A DNA stretch of 64,000 nt, from contig NZ_CM125436.1 of NCBI RefSeq assembly GCF_052072235.1, positions 5,264,001-5,328,000 on the forward strand, in the 5' to 3' direction. Both the position numbers and the translations under genes were made by a program. Below are positions 35,209 to 43,601 of this stretch, piece by piece. The DNA comes from Brevibacillus_D fluminis_A (GTDB lineage Bacteria; Bacillota; Bacilli; Brevibacillales; Brevibacillaceae). Position 1 is the first letter of the stretch; the number at the start of each line of letters is the position of its first letter. A model generated the notes under the pieces. The model made no database searches, was not told the DNA's origin, and saw nothing but the letters and a program-made list of their open reading frames with translations.

Positions 35209-36909
35209 TTACACGCTGAATTTGCCAATTGCGGTTTGGAGTCCTTCAGACAAGGCCGTGAGCGATGCGGCGGCTGCCGTGATCTCTTCCATGGAAGCCA
35301 GCTGCTCCTCTGCGATCGTCGAGACATGCTGCGTGCCTTCTGCTGCCACCTCTGCCGCATCCGCAATGACATGGATCGATTGCACAACCTGCGCGGTGCT
35401 TGCGGACATTTGGCCAGTGGCCGTCGAGACGTGTTGGATTTGGATCGTCACCTCGTGGACGGAGCGCTGAATTTGCTCGAATGCCTGCCCGGCCAGGTTC
35501 ACTGCCGCCGCCCCCGCTGCCACCTCTTCTGTTCCGGTTTCCATCAAGGCTACCGCTTGTGTCGTCTCTTCCTGGATCGCCGCAATCAATTCGGCGATTT
35601 GCTCGGCCGATTTCATCGACTGCTCCGCCAGCTTCCGCACCTCATTTGCCACCACCGCGAACCCTGCGCCGTGCTCGCCTACGCGCGCTGCCTCGATGGC
35701 TGCATTCAGCGCCAACAGGTTGGTTTGGCCTGCGATGCCCGTGATCACCTCTGTGATTTGTCCGATTTGCTGCGAACGTACGCCTAAACCGCGCACCGCT
35801 TCCGCCAGCTTGTCCACCGTATGATGGATCGCGTTCATTTGCTCGACCGTCGTCTGAATGGTTTTGTTCCCTTCCGCGGCGATGGCCGACGCTTCAATCG
35901 CGGCTTCCGTGACGCTTTCTGCATTGCTGGCGATATGCTGCACGCCTGCCGACATGTCGTCGATCGACCTCGCGCCCTCCTCGATGCTTCGCGCCTGTTC
36001 CTCCGCCCCCACCGCCACTTTTTCCATCGTGTGCGCGATTTGTTCGGTGGCGCTTGCAATCTGCTCGGAGCTTGCCGTCAATTCTTCGGAAGAGGCAGCC
36101 ACTTGCTTGGCGCTTTCGCTCACCTGGGCGATCAAGCTGCGGAGATTGCGCGCCATTTCATTGAAGGAATCCGCCAAATCGCCGATCTCATCCTTGTTTG
36201 GCACGTTGATCTGCTCGATCGTCAAATCGCCGTTTGCAATTTTTCGCGCGGTTCGCTCCATGGCAACCAACGGTCGGGCGATCGAGCGGGAAAGCAGGAT
36301 CGTGATGCCGATGGTCAGCAAGATCGCGATCACGCTCATCGCGTTGACGAACCATTTTCCCGTCTCATACAGCTTGACCGAGTTGTCCATCGCTGTGTCC
36401 GATGAAGACTCCGTGAGTTTGATTCCTTGCCCGACCAGCTCGAGCGCCTTGTCCAAATACGTTTTCAGCTCTTTTGCCACCTTGTTGGCGTTTTGGATGT
36501 CATTCGCCTTGCCTGCTGTTGTCAGCTTTTCCGTCAGCTGAGCCATCTCTTTTTCGGTTTCGGTCAAATTTTGAAAGATGCTTCGCTCTTCATCCGTTGT
36601 GATGAGCGCTTCATACTCGCTTTGATTTTTGCGCAAATCTTCTATTACTGCGTTCATGTGCGTTTCGATTTGGCTTTTTTGCTGGCTGTCCGTCTCCAGC
36701 ACCAGCAGCAGCGAGTGCTGCTCAATATCGATGAGGTTCGCCTTGATTTCGCCCAGCAGCTTGATGGCCGGAACCCAGCGCTCATTCACCTCTTTTGCCT
36801 GATCCCCCATCTCCGTCATTTTGTAGACGGATACCCCGCCGATCGCCAACATCAACGCCAAGATGGCAAACAGCCCCGCTCTCAGCTTGCCTGAAATCGT
36901 CAATCTCAT
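35209..36909 (-). CDS. Methyl-accepting chemotaxis protein
   Basis: 566 residues of classical build: first membrane helix about 10-30, an external four-helix-bundle sensor (about 31-190, with VNERWVPAIKLLGEIKANL), second helix about 192-210, HAMP domain (about 212-265, RPLVAMERTARKIANGDL) and a signalling domain with tip NLLALNAAIEAARVGEHGAGF near 380. The C-terminal end has alanine-rich methylation-type heptads. It is monocistronic and not next to other chemotaxis genes. The ligand is unknown. Confidence 0.92.
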   Translation of the reverse strand: MRLTISGKLRAGLFAILALMLAIGGVSVYKMTEMGDQAKEVNERWVPAIKLLGEIKANLIDIEQHSLLLVLETDSQQKSQIETHMNAVIEDLRKNQSEYEALITTDEERSIFQNLTETEKEMAQLTEKLTTAGKANDIQNANKVAKELKTYLDKALELVGQGIKLTESSSDTAMDNSVKLYETGKWFVNAMSVIAILLTIGITILLSRSIARPLVAMERTARKIANGDLTIEQINVPNKDEIGDLADSFNEMARNLRSLIAQVSESAKQVAASSEELTASSEQIASATEQIAHTMEKVAVGAEEQARSIEEGARSIDDMSAGVQHIASNAESVTEAAIEASAIAAEGNKTIQTTVEQMNAIHHTVDKLAEAVRGLGVRSQQIGQITEVITGIAGQTNLLALNAAIEAARVGEHGAGFAVVANEVRKLAEQSMKSAEQIAELIAAIQEETTQAVALMETGTEEVAAGAAAVNLAGQAFEQIQRSVHEVTIQIQHVSTATGQMSASTAQVVQSIHVIADAAEVAAEGTQHVSTIAEEQLASMEEITAAAASLTALSEGLQTAIGKFSV

Positions 36910-36997
36910 GTGTGCTCTCCACCATTTCTATGTATATTGGTGATGTTTAGCATACGCCCCGATTGTTTCAGCGGTATATCATGGGAAAAATCATTCG

Positions 36998-37046
36998 GAA
37001 AAAAACAAAAGACTGATCGCCCTTTTCGGATTGATCAGTCTTTTGT
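36998..37046 (-). terminator. Terminator of the VOC gene
   Basis: ACAAAAGACTGATC pairs with GATCAGTCTTTTGT (37005-37018 with 37033-37046); the A-run to the left gives the U-tract on the minus strand. It directly follows the VOC gene's stop. Confidence 0.85.
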
Positions 37047-37050
37047 TTCT

Positions 37051-37860
37051 TTATTTACACCATCGATAGATTGCACCGATTCGTTCGAGTACGCCTTCCT
37101 GATTGGCCCCGACTACCTCCAACTCAAAAATACCTTCCCCCTGCGCCGCGATGATGTCGGCCACAGGCCCAGGTCCGGTCGGGCTGCAAAACAAGAGGTC
37201 TCCCCCCGGCAGGTGCATCGTCTGGCAAACCGCCTGCATTCCCTCGTCGATGAAATGTTCGCCGCACGCCAAGCCAAACCAGCCGCTCCACTGGTGTATA
37301 TGGGAAGCGAGGTCGGCTACGGCGATTTTGACTGAGCCAAGCGCAAGCGGTCCCAGCTCGTGCGGAGCAATTGTGCCGCGCGCCGTCAGATCAGCACGCC
37401 GCTCCTCGTCCCCTTCCCCCCACTGGATGAAAAAAGGCAGGCGCAACGACGATTCGTGGTGGCTTGCAAACAGCATCGACCACGACAGCCGCTTGCCGTC
37501 CGGGCGCACGCGGCTCCCGGGAAACGGGCCTGATACGTGAAGGCCGCGCTTTTTCAGCATCTCGGCTGTCTGGGCGATGTCGTCCGTCCGGATTGCCACG
37601 CGGACGAAACCTTCCTGCTGTGGCAGGCGCAGGGCGCAGTCCCGGACAAGCAGATTTTCCTGTTCCGCCTCGGTCAGCGTCCGGTCATACACGCCCAAAA
37701 ACTCGATGTAACCCAGATCGAAATAGCAAAGCGAATTGTACGTCCCCCAATGGGTATGACGCCCGCCTTCAAGCGCGTGAAACCCTTGCGCCCGCAAATC
37801 TGCCGCCGCTTGCAGCGGGTCGTTGACAAGATGAACGATATGATCAAAGGCAAATCCCAT
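37051..37860 (-). CDS. VOC (glyoxalase-like) domain protein
   Basis: 269 residues with TGGAGGTGG before the ATG. The N-terminus FDHIVHLVNDPLQAA carries the first metal-ligand-type histidine, followed by HTHWGTYNSLCYFDLGYIEFLGV near 40-62 and a second half-module GSVKIAVADLASHIHQW near 178. It matches the two-module glyoxalase-3-like group (PF13468 type). No reaction can be assigned. A nitroreductase gene lies 133 bp upstream on the same strand; whether they share a transcript is unclear. Confidence 0.82.
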   Translation of the reverse strand: MGFAFDHIVHLVNDPLQAAADLRAQGFHALEGGRHTHWGTYNSLCYFDLGYIEFLGVYDRTLTEAEQENLLVRDCALRLPQQEGFVRVAIRTDDIAQTAEMLKKRGLHVSGPFPGSRVRPDGKRLSWSMLFASHHESSLRLPFFIQWGEGDEERRADLTARGTIAPHELGPLALGSVKIAVADLASHIHQWSGWFGLACGEHFIDEGMQAVCQTMHLPGGDLLFCSPTGPGPVADIIAAQGEGIFELEVVGANQEGVLERIGAIYRWCK

Positions 37861-37993
37861 TCAGCCACCTCCATCCGTGATGGGCAGCAAAGCCGCCGGT
37901 TTCCTACTAGTTCCTTTTTACTGGCCAAAACCCTCTATCGTTTTGCAGCTTCGCAGGTTGTTTTACGTTTCATCGGGCCGAGGCAGCTCATCC

Positions 37994-38776
37994 TTACGAC
38001 GGCCGGCGATCGCGCAGCCAGTCGATCCCTTCTACCTTGCCTACCGATGCCATCTGAACCGAGAGATGCTCGATGCCATCGATGCCGAGATACTCGCTCA
38101 TCTCTTTATCAAACCAATGCCCGATCGAGCAGACGCCAAGCCCCAGGCCGTTTGCCGCCACATGGAGATTTTGCGCGACGTAACCTGCCTCCCACATGAT
38201 ATAGCGATACGCGCGTTCCTTGTATTTTTGTCTCGTCCGTTCGACGACAGCAGTCCAGACAAAATTGACGGCAGCCCGGCGCGCCATTTCCTGTTTTTCC
38301 GTAAACAGATAGGCGATCTCGGACACATCTTCCAGCTTCAGCCCCTCCAGACACCATTCCTCGACATCAAGATGGTACAGCCCTTTTTCCACGCCCTCCA
38401 CATGATTGATGAGCAGATAGGTTTCGATCGGATACAAGGCTCCTGCCGAAGAAGTCGTGCGCAGCTGATAGTCGCCCATGTCGGCCGTGATGCCTTGGGT
38501 GCCCCACAGCAAAATGTTCAGCTCATTTAATGTGAGCGGCTGATTGAGAAAGTTGCGTCGCGCCCGGCGGTTTTGCACCAGCTCCCACAAATCAGGTGAT
38601 GCCGGAAAGTCAGGCTTGCCAAGCGGAATACGCACCTTTGCCTCCAGGTACCGCAAATAAGTCGGGACGCGTTTGGAAAAGTCAAACTTGGCCGCCCAGC
38701 CCTCCTCCAAATCGCCGATCGCATAGGATGTTGCCTGCAGAAAATCGTTGCAAATTTTTTGCCAATCCGGATGCAT
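37994..38776 (-). CDS. SagB-type nitroreductase-family dehydrogenase
   Basis: 260 residues from the ATG at 38776 after AGGAGGAG; the longer in-frame start at 38824 lacks a ribosome site. It is an FMN-dependent nitroreductase fold of the SagB-like type: VQNRRARRNF (about 68-77) where the flavin phosphate binds, LLWGTQGIT, TTSSAGALYPIETYLLI near 110, EAGYVAQNLHVAANGLGLG near 200 and the last Cys-Ser-Ile. Stand-alone members have unknown substrates. A LysR regulator diverges from it, so a LysR-activated redox enzyme is a fair reading. No RiPP precursor or partner gene is nearby. Confidence 0.85.
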   Translation of the reverse strand: MHPDWQKICNDFLQATSYAIGDLEEGWAAKFDFSKRVPTYLRYLEAKVRIPLGKPDFPASPDLWELVQNRRARRNFLNQPLTLNELNILLWGTQGITADMGDYQLRTTSSAGALYPIETYLLINHVEGVEKGLYHLDVEEWCLEGLKLEDVSEIAYLFTEKQEMARRAAVNFVWTAVVERTRQKYKERAYRYIMWEAGYVAQNLHVAANGLGLGVCSIGHWFDKEMSEYLGIDGIEHLSVQMASVGKVEGIDWLRDRRPS

Positions 38777-38824
38777 GTTCTCTCTCCTCCTGTTTTCACG
38801 GTTTGAAGCCGTTGACAGAACCAA

Positions 38825-38906
38825 GTATACGAACTGTGTTATAATCAGTAAAACGATGTTTCGTGATACTTTTGATTAGTTTTAACTAATGGAAGGAAGA
38901 AGAAGG
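38825..38906. promoter_or_regulatory. Divergent control region between nitroreductase and LysR genes
   Basis: A TATAAT (38840-38845) faces the LysR gene, though TTGACA (38812-38817) is 22 bp away, longer than ideal. A palindrome TTAGTT-TT-AACTAA (38876-38889) is a possible LysR-type box, since such regulators bind T-N11-A palindromes between divergent genes. Confidence 0.4.
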
Positions 38907-39779
38907 ATGACACACACCCAGCTGCATGTGTTCATTACGGTGGCGGAAACGAGGAATTTTACCAGGGCCGCGGAAGCGCTGGGCTTCACCCAATCGGCCG
39001 TTTCCCAGATGATTCGCTCGCTGGAGGATGAGCTGGGCATTACGCTGTTCAACCGGAGCCGGAGCGGCATCGCGATCACCAGCATCGGCGAGCGGATGCT
39101 GCAACACGCGCGGGAGATTTTGCGCATCGCCAGCTGCATGAAAGAAGAAGCCGACGCTTATCAAGGCATCGAAACAGGCACCTTGCGCATCGGCTCCATT
39201 CATAGCGTATCGAATCGGATCTTGCCCGGGTTGATCGGCGCTTTCCGCAAACGGTACCCGCAGGTGGAGATCGTTCTGTTTGAGGGCGAGCATGCCGAGG
39301 TGAACCATTGGCTCGCCGGTTCGGTCGTGGATGTCGGCTTTACCATCCATCCGGAAAAAGACGTGCATGTCTTTCCACTCGTCCGCGACGAAATGATGGT
39401 TGTCATCCCCGACGATCATCCGCTTCGCACGGAAACGGCCCTTTCTTTCGAGCAGATTGCCGACAAATGCTTCATCATGCTGAAAGATGATTGCATGAAA
39501 AAGCTGCTCCATGACAACGGGATCGTCCCCGTCAGCACCTTTGAGGTGCGCGATGCAGGCACTATCCTCGCCATGGTGCAGGAATGGGTGGGCGTGACGA
39601 TTTTGCCGGAGCTGTACATGCCGGAACGATTGCCAAAAGTCGCTCCGATTCCGCTCCGCCCCGCAATCTCGCGCGAGCTGGTCATGGCCGTCCGCGATTT
39701 GCAGACCGTCTCCCCCATGACCGCCGAATTTATCTTGCATGCGCAAAGTGTGTTTGCCGCCCGATCGACCGCTGACTGA
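38907..39779 (+). CDS. LysR-family transcriptional regulator
   Basis: 290 residues from the ATG at 38907, preceded by GGAAGAAGAAGG; an ATG six codons earlier has no ribosome site. The winged helix-turn-helix fills residues 1-60 (QLHVFITVAETRNFTRAAEAL, FTQSAVSQMIRSLEDELG, LFNRSRSGIAIT), followed by a LysR substrate domain (LRIGSIHSVSNRILPGLI). It closely resembles regulators of the CynR/CysL type but the inducer is unknown. Divergent from the nitroreductase, its probable target. A terminator overlaps its stop codon. Confidence 0.92.
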   Translation: MTHTQLHVFITVAETRNFTRAAEALGFTQSAVSQMIRSLEDELGITLFNRSRSGIAITSIGERMLQHAREILRIASCMKEEADAYQGIETGTLRIGSIHSVSNRILPGLIGAFRKRYPQVEIVLFEGEHAEVNHWLAGSVVDVGFTIHPEKDVHVFPLVRDEMMVVIPDDHPLRTETALSFEQIADKCFIMLKDDCMKKLLHDNGIVPVSTFEVRDAGTILAMVQEWVGVTILPELYMPERLPKVAPIPLRPAISRELVMAVRDLQTVSPMTAEFILHAQSVFAARSTAD

Positions 39780-39791
39780 TCGGGCGTTTTT
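39759..39791 (+). terminator. Terminator overlapping the LysR stop codon
   Basis: GCCCGATC (39759-39766) pairs with GATCGGGC (39778-39785), followed by six T. The stem begins inside the coding sequence. Confidence 0.85.
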
Positions 39792-40223
39792 TCATGTGTT
39801 CAGCATGACGACCAAAGCCAGGCTGGCCAACGTGAAGCACAGCGGAACGTAGATCATGGAATCGTATTTGGCAAAAAGCGAGGTCTTGTATCGTTTGGAA
39901 ATGCCGATAAAGCGGAAGTCGCCGATGACCCGCATATAGAGCGCAGCCACCATTGCCCAGCAAATCCAGGTTGGAATCCAAGCTGGAAGGGGCACCTCGA
40001 TCACATGCGCCTGGACAAGCAGCAAAAACGCACCTGCCCATGCCAAAAGCGCGATGATCGCCGTGCCGATTTTACCCGGCTTGAACAGCGGTTGGCCGTT
40101 CCTGGTCGGGATCACCTGCTTTGTCCCGGCCTTGCCGCCAAAACACCAATACCCATGCATGATTCCAATCACCGTCAACAGTCCGCTGACGATCCACGCA
40201 AAAAACAGCGTCATCCGGTTCAT
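39792..40223 (-). CDS. DUF3995 membrane protein
   Basis: 143 residues, four predicted helices (about 5-24, 55-76, 80-102, 122-140). The N-terminus FFAWIVSGLLTVIGIMHGYWCFGG and the middle ALYMRVIGDFRFIGISKR are typical of DUF3995, small membrane proteins of unknown function. Its start codon overlaps or abuts the end of the decayed SgrR-type reading frame, and a GAGAGGGG ribosome site lies within that region. Confidence 0.85.
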   Translation of the reverse strand: MNRMTLFFAWIVSGLLTVIGIMHGYWCFGGKAGTKQVIPTRNGQPLFKPGKIGTAIIALLAWAGAFLLLVQAHVIEVPLPAWIPTWICWAMVAALYMRVIGDFRFIGISKRYKTSLFAKYDSMIYVPLCFTLASLALVVMLNT

Positions 40224-40236
40224 CCCCTCTCTTCGT

Positions 40237-40474
40237 TTATAAGCTCCTCATGATGCCTTTGCGCAAATAAAAGATCCACTCCCTGCCCTGTCGATGGCTC
40301 TCCCAGGCATGGGCGAGGCACGGTGTGACCGTGCTTGCGGATCATCGCTTTCACATCGCGGGCCGTACAGTGCCAGACACCGGCAAGCTGCTCAACCGTT
40401 ATCGCGATGGGCGTGTTGATCGCATGGGGCTTCAGCCAGTGGCGCAGCTCCCAATAATACAACACCGTCTGCAC
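40237..40474 (-). pseudogene. Decayed SgrR-type regulator (HTH plus solute-binding domain remnant)
   Basis: Reading from a GTG at 40474 behind GGGGAGGTG, the first ~50 residues match an SgrR-type N-terminal domain: VLYYWELRHW, then ITVEQLAGVWHCTARDVKAMIRK, a helix-turn-helix. The frame then continues with non-family sequence to 40220. Shifting to the +1 frame near 40310 gives LAHAWESHRQGREWIFYLRK and a stop at 40237. That is the conserved strand of solute-binding domain family 5, which follows the HTH in intact SgrR-like proteins. So an internal deletion plus frameshift has removed most of a ~550-residue gene. It is divergent from an MFS transporter, the usual SgrR-type arrangement. Confidence 0.65.
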
Positions 40475-40551
40475 AGCACCTCCCCTTTCCTTCCCGCAAA
40501 AGGTGAACAATTGTAATCGAATCATACCCTTTTTGTCGCTTTTGGGATAGC

Positions 40552-40557
40552 TATAAT
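40552..40557 (+). promoter_or_regulatory. -10 element of the MFS transporter gene
   Basis: A consensus TATAAT 36 bp before the start codon with no good -35 at standard spacing, which would suit an activator-dependent promoter. The likely activator is the decayed gene next door. Confidence 0.5.
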
Positions 40558-40592
40558 GAAACCATAGTTCCCTTGAGGGAGGTTGATCGTTG

Positions 40593-41837
40593 ATGAGCAT
40601 CAATGCTGCACGTTTACGCGAATTTTTTCACTTTCATCCGGTCGCGTGGGGGGTCATCATCGGCACGTTTTTGTCGCGCACCGGTTTTTTCATGACGATT
40701 CCTTTTCTGGGCATATACTTGGGAAAAGTGAAGGGGATTGATCCGGCCACAATCGGCGCGATACTGGCCGTCAGTTTTTTCGTCGGGACGTTGAGCAGCT
40801 TTTTTGGCGGCCTGTCCGATCGGCTGGGGCGTTATCCGGTCATGATCGGCTCGATGGCGGTTTGGAGCCTTGCCTTCGCCGGTTTCGCGCTGGCTGATGC
40901 AACATGGCTGTTTTTTGTGCTAAGTGCAATCAACGGATTGTGCCGCAGCATATTCGAGCCGGCCGCGCGAGCGCTGCTTACGGATGTGACGCCGCCGGAA
41001 CGACGTGCCAATGCGTTTCATGCGCGTTATTTCGCGATTAATATCGGCGGGGCGATCGGGCCGCTTGTTGGCTTGAAGCTCGGCGCCGGAGGGTCCGCCT
41101 CGTTTTTGCCGTTTTTGGCCAGCAGCGCGATCTCTGCCTTCTATGTGGCGGTCATCGTTTGTTTCATGCTGACGTATCGCCAGCAGCTCCGGGAAAAAAT
41201 GACCACCATCCCGATCCGGCAGATGGTGAAAACCGTCTTCACCGATAAAGTCTTTCGCTATCTTCTGCTTGGCAATGTGTTTGTCACAGGCGCCTACTCG
41301 CATCTGGATACGACGCTATCGCAATATATCGGCAACGATCGCGTCGAGACGTATTCGTTCCTGTTTATCGTGAACACCTTGTCCGTGCTGGTGTTTCAGT
41401 TTCCGCTGGCCAAACTGATGAAACGCTTCTCCTCGTTAACCTCGCTGAAAGCGGGCTGCCTCTTGTTCGGCATCGGCTTGTTCGGATTCGGGGTGTTTGA
41501 CAACATGGTTTTGCTCGCTTTTTCAATGGTGTTGTTTACGATCGGCGAAATTCTCTGCTTTGTCATCGGCGATGTGCTGATCGGCGAAATCGCCCCTGAA
41601 CACCTGCGCGGAGCGTATTATGGCGCGAGCGGCTTCGCCTTCATCGGCCAGAGCGGCGGGGCGTGGCTCGGCGGGATATTGCTCAACGCCTTCGGGTTCG
41701 GGCAAGGACCGGTCATATTCGGGGTGCTGATGCTGCTTACCTTTCTCGCCTTTCCGTTTTTTCATCGCGGACAGCACTTATGGGAAAAGCGGCAAGGGAA
41801 AGAAGCCTGCCCGGCGCAGCCTATCGCTGCGGAATAA
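40593..41837 (+). CDS. MFS transporter
   Basis: 414 residues, twelve helices, from ATG 40593; the TTG just before it is equally spaced from GGGAGG and could be used. The MFS loop 2-3 motif is GGLSDRLGRYPVMI (about 72-85), and loop 8-9 is LMKRFSSL. The N-terminal GTFLSRTGFFMTIPFLGIYL and the FEPAARALLTDVTPPERRANAF region match the drug/sugar efflux type common in Bacillales. The substrate is not determinable. The SgrR-type remnant diverges from it. Confidence 0.9.
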   Translation: MSINAARLREFFHFHPVAWGVIIGTFLSRTGFFMTIPFLGIYLGKVKGIDPATIGAILAVSFFVGTLSSFFGGLSDRLGRYPVMIGSMAVWSLAFAGFALADATWLFFVLSAINGLCRSIFEPAARALLTDVTPPERRANAFHARYFAINIGGAIGPLVGLKLGAGGSASFLPFLASSAISAFYVAVIVCFMLTYRQQLREKMTTIPIRQMVKTVFTDKVFRYLLLGNVFVTGAYSHLDTTLSQYIGNDRVETYSFLFIVNTLSVLVFQFPLAKLMKRFSSLTSLKAGCLLFGIGLFGFGVFDNMVLLAFSMVLFTIGEILCFVIGDVLIGEIAPEHLRGAYYGASGFAFIGQSGGAWLGGILLNAFGFGQGPVIFGVLMLLTFLAFPFFHRGQHLWEKRQGKEACPAQPIAAE

Positions 41838-41913
41838 CGATAAGAAAAACTTCTTTCAGAAGTCCTTTCAAGAAGCAGATCCTTCGATCTGTGGAAGTTT
41901 TTCTTCCGCTCCA

Positions 41914-41943
41914 GAATTTATAAGCGCATGCACTTATAAATTC
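41914..41943. repeat. 30-bp near-perfect palindrome
   Basis: GAATTTATAAG (41914-41924) and CTTATAAATTC (41933-41943) are perfect inverted copies around CGCATGCA, itself almost palindromic. It follows another nested inverted pair, GAAAAACTTC/GAAGTTTTTC, with an inner CAGATC/GATCTG stem (about 41847-41907). All lie between convergent genes, so a role in transcript ending is more likely than an operator. Confidence 0.7.
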
Positions 41944-41953
41944 TTACACGACC

Positions 41954-41981
41954 AAAAAGCCACCCTAAAAGGTGGCTTTTT
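41954..41981. terminator. Bidirectional terminator between MFS and repeat-protein genes
   Basis: AAAAAGCCACC pairs with GGTGGCTTTTT around a CTAAAA loop; A/T runs on both sides serve both convergent genes. Confidence 0.9.
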
Positions 41982-42007
41982 GCTGATGAGCATGGAAGCA
42001 CGCGCCG

Positions 42008-42427
42008 TTAGTAGTGGCAGGTAAACGATTCGATCCGGTTGAGATCGATCCCGTAATACATCCACATGTTGCCCTGCCAGCGGAATCCGGAAACGGAGGT
42101 GCGGCCCACAAACGTTGGATAAAACCAGAAATGGCGCCCGTTATTGAGCCAAACATACGTGTAGCGGTACAAGCAGCCGGAAATGGCGCCGGGATCGACG
42201 CGATACAGCTGATTTTGCGGACGCTGTGGCGTTCGATGAGGCGGCGGCCCTGCTGGCCCGCCTTGCTGATGCTGTCCACCAGGTGGCGGTGGAAACATCT
42301 GGCTGCCTCCCGGCGGGTACATCTGACTTCCCCCTGGCGGAAACATTTGGCTGCCTCCCGGCGGAAACATCTGGCTCCCGCCTCCCCCACCACCGGGCGG
42401 CGGATACGGTGGTCGATTATATGTCAT
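42008..42427 (-). CDS. Pro/Gly-rich repeat protein, possibly spore-coat related
   Basis: 139 residues. The N-terminal half is low-complexity: a PPPGGGGGG stretch, then four copies of SQM(F/Y)PPGG (about residues 18-50), then a Pro/Gln/His-rich linker. The C-terminal half (about 75-139) is a compact aromatic domain, CLYRYTYVWLNNGRHFWFYP, then GRTSVSGFRW and YYGIDLNRIESFTC, with two cysteines. I recognise this kind of domain from small Bacillales proteins of unknown function, some thought to be spore-associated, but cannot name a family. It is single, divergent from the riboswitch-thiT unit. Confidence 0.75.
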   Translation of the reverse strand: MTYNRPPYPPPGGGGGGSQMFPPGGSQMFPPGGSQMYPPGGSQMFPPPPGGQHQQGGPAGPPPHRTPQRPQNQLYRVDPGAISGCLYRYTYVWLNNGRHFWFYPTFVGRTSVSGFRWQGNMWMYYGIDLNRIESFTCHY

Positions 42428-42534
42428 GGCAATCCACTCCTTCGTCTATGGTCATGATAAGTGTATGACGGGACAAATGCTGTGGATTGGACGAATACCG
42501 GGGTACACAAAAACAGTTCGAGCCCGCTTTTCCC

Positions 42535-42565
42535 TTGACAACCCAGACATATTTGCTACCATAAT
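42535..42565 (+). promoter_or_regulatory. Promoter of the TPP riboswitch-thiT transcript
   Basis: A perfect TTGACA (42535-42540) precedes TACCAT (16-bp spacing) or CATAAT (19-bp spacing) around 42557-42565; transcription then enters the riboswitch. Confidence 0.7.
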
Positions 42566-42579
42566 TATGTAAAATTGAA

Positions 42580-42668
42580 TATGCGGGAGCTTGGGGAACC
42601 AGGCTGAGAGGACAGCTATGCTGCTGTCGACCGTTTGACCTGATCTGGATAATGCCGGCGGAGGGAAT
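42580..42668 (+). ncRNA. TPP riboswitch (THI element)
   Basis: The conserved core is present: GGGAGCTTGGG near the 5' end, AGGCTGAGAGG with the invariant CTGAGA, a variable stem (GACAGC...GCTGTC), then ACCTGATCTGGATAATGCC and a closing GGCGGAGGGA. It binds thiamine pyrophosphate. A U-tailed hairpin 40 nt downstream makes this a transcription-termination switch, turned off when TPP is plentiful, controlling thiT. Confidence 0.96.
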
Positions 42669-42708
42669 GATATGGAGTCACTCTTGTGTGATGTTCATCT
42701 GTATGATA

Positions 42709-42737
42709 AAACCGTTGCTTGCACAGCGGTTTTTTTG
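42709..42737 (+). terminator. Riboswitch-controlled terminator
   Basis: AAACCG (42709-42714) pairs with CGGTTT (42727-42732) followed by a run of T. It sits between the TPP aptamer and thiT and is the expression platform. About 150 bp of further leader precede the thiT start. Confidence 0.85.
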
Positions 42738-42890
42738 CTGTCAAAACGCGCGATGAACGCTTGCTGCCGTATGCACTCATTTTTGTTTTCCCACCGCTTC
42801 CGCCGTCAGTCCGATGCTGAAAGGGGGAAGGATGTTTTCGTTGGCAGTTGTTTTTGTCGATCAATGAATCCATAAAACGGAGGGAACAAA

Positions 42891-43442
42891 ATGAATACGA
42901 AACGCCTCACCATTATGACCGAAATTGCCATCATGGCTGCTCTTGCCTATATTCTTGGAATGATCAAGCTGTTTCAAATGCCGCAGGGCGGCTCCATCTC
43001 GCTCATCATGCTGCCGATCGCCATCATCGCCCTGCGCCGGGGCGTGGTGCCGGGACTGATCACCGGCCTTCTCGTCGGCGAACTCGACCACCTGATCGGC
43101 GGCTATGTCGTGCATCCGGTACAGCTGCTGCTCGATTATCCGATCGCCTACACCGCTGTCGGCCTTGTCGGACTCGCGCGTCCTGCTGCCGGCGTGCCGC
43201 AATTGGGAAAAGTCTGGTCGTTCCTGTTTGGCGCAATCGCCATCCGCTTCCTCTGCCACTTCACATCAGGGGTTGTCTGGTTCGGCTCCTACGCACCAGA
43301 AGGAATGCCGGTCGCCACGTATTCCGCGCTGTACAATCTGTCGTACCTGGTCCCAGAGTTCATCATTACCGGAATCGTGCTTACGCTGCTCGCCAAAAAA
43401 GCACCGCAGCAAATTTTGTTGGCCCGCTCCTATACCTCATAG
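42891..43442 (+). CDS. thiT: Energy-coupled thiamine transporter substrate-binding component
   Basis: 183 residues, six helices. ThiT is the S-component that captures thiamine and joins the shared ECF energising module, which is encoded elsewhere. Family marks are the N-terminal LTIMTEIAIMAALAYILG, LFQMPQGGSISLIMLPI (the thiamine-site loop), LRRGVVPGLITGLLVG, and HPVQLLLDYPIAYTAVGL. A strong GGAGG precedes the ATG. The TPP riboswitch upstream confirms the assignment. A terminator follows. Confidence 0.96.
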   Translation: MNTKRLTIMTEIAIMAALAYILGMIKLFQMPQGGSISLIMLPIAIIALRRGVVPGLITGLLVGELDHLIGGYVVHPVQLLLDYPIAYTAVGLVGLARPAAGVPQLGKVWSFLFGAIAIRFLCHFTSGVVWFGSYAPEGMPVATYSALYNLSYLVPEFIITGIVLTLLAKKAPQQILLARSYTS

Positions 43443-43465
43443 GCCCATGCAGAAGCATACAACCG

Positions 43466-43493
43466 AACCGTCAGCGAAAACTGGCGGTTTTTT
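43466..43493 (+). terminator. Terminator after thiT
   Basis: AACCG-T-CAG pairs with CTG-G-CGGTT around GCGAAAA, followed by six T. Confidence 0.88.
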
Positions 43494-43601
43494 ATCGGGC
43501 AAAAAAATGGATGGATCAGGAAAAAGAGACGCACGCTAGTAATGCATCACGCACGATGCGTCATGACAACCACCATGTACAAAAAGTGAGGGAATCGCCC
43601 G

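Noticed and set aside
42672..42875. 67-codon frame starting right after the TPP aptamer with GAGGGAATGATATG
   Set aside because: The apparent ribosome site is the conserved 3' end of the riboswitch, and the frame runs through the regulatory terminator.
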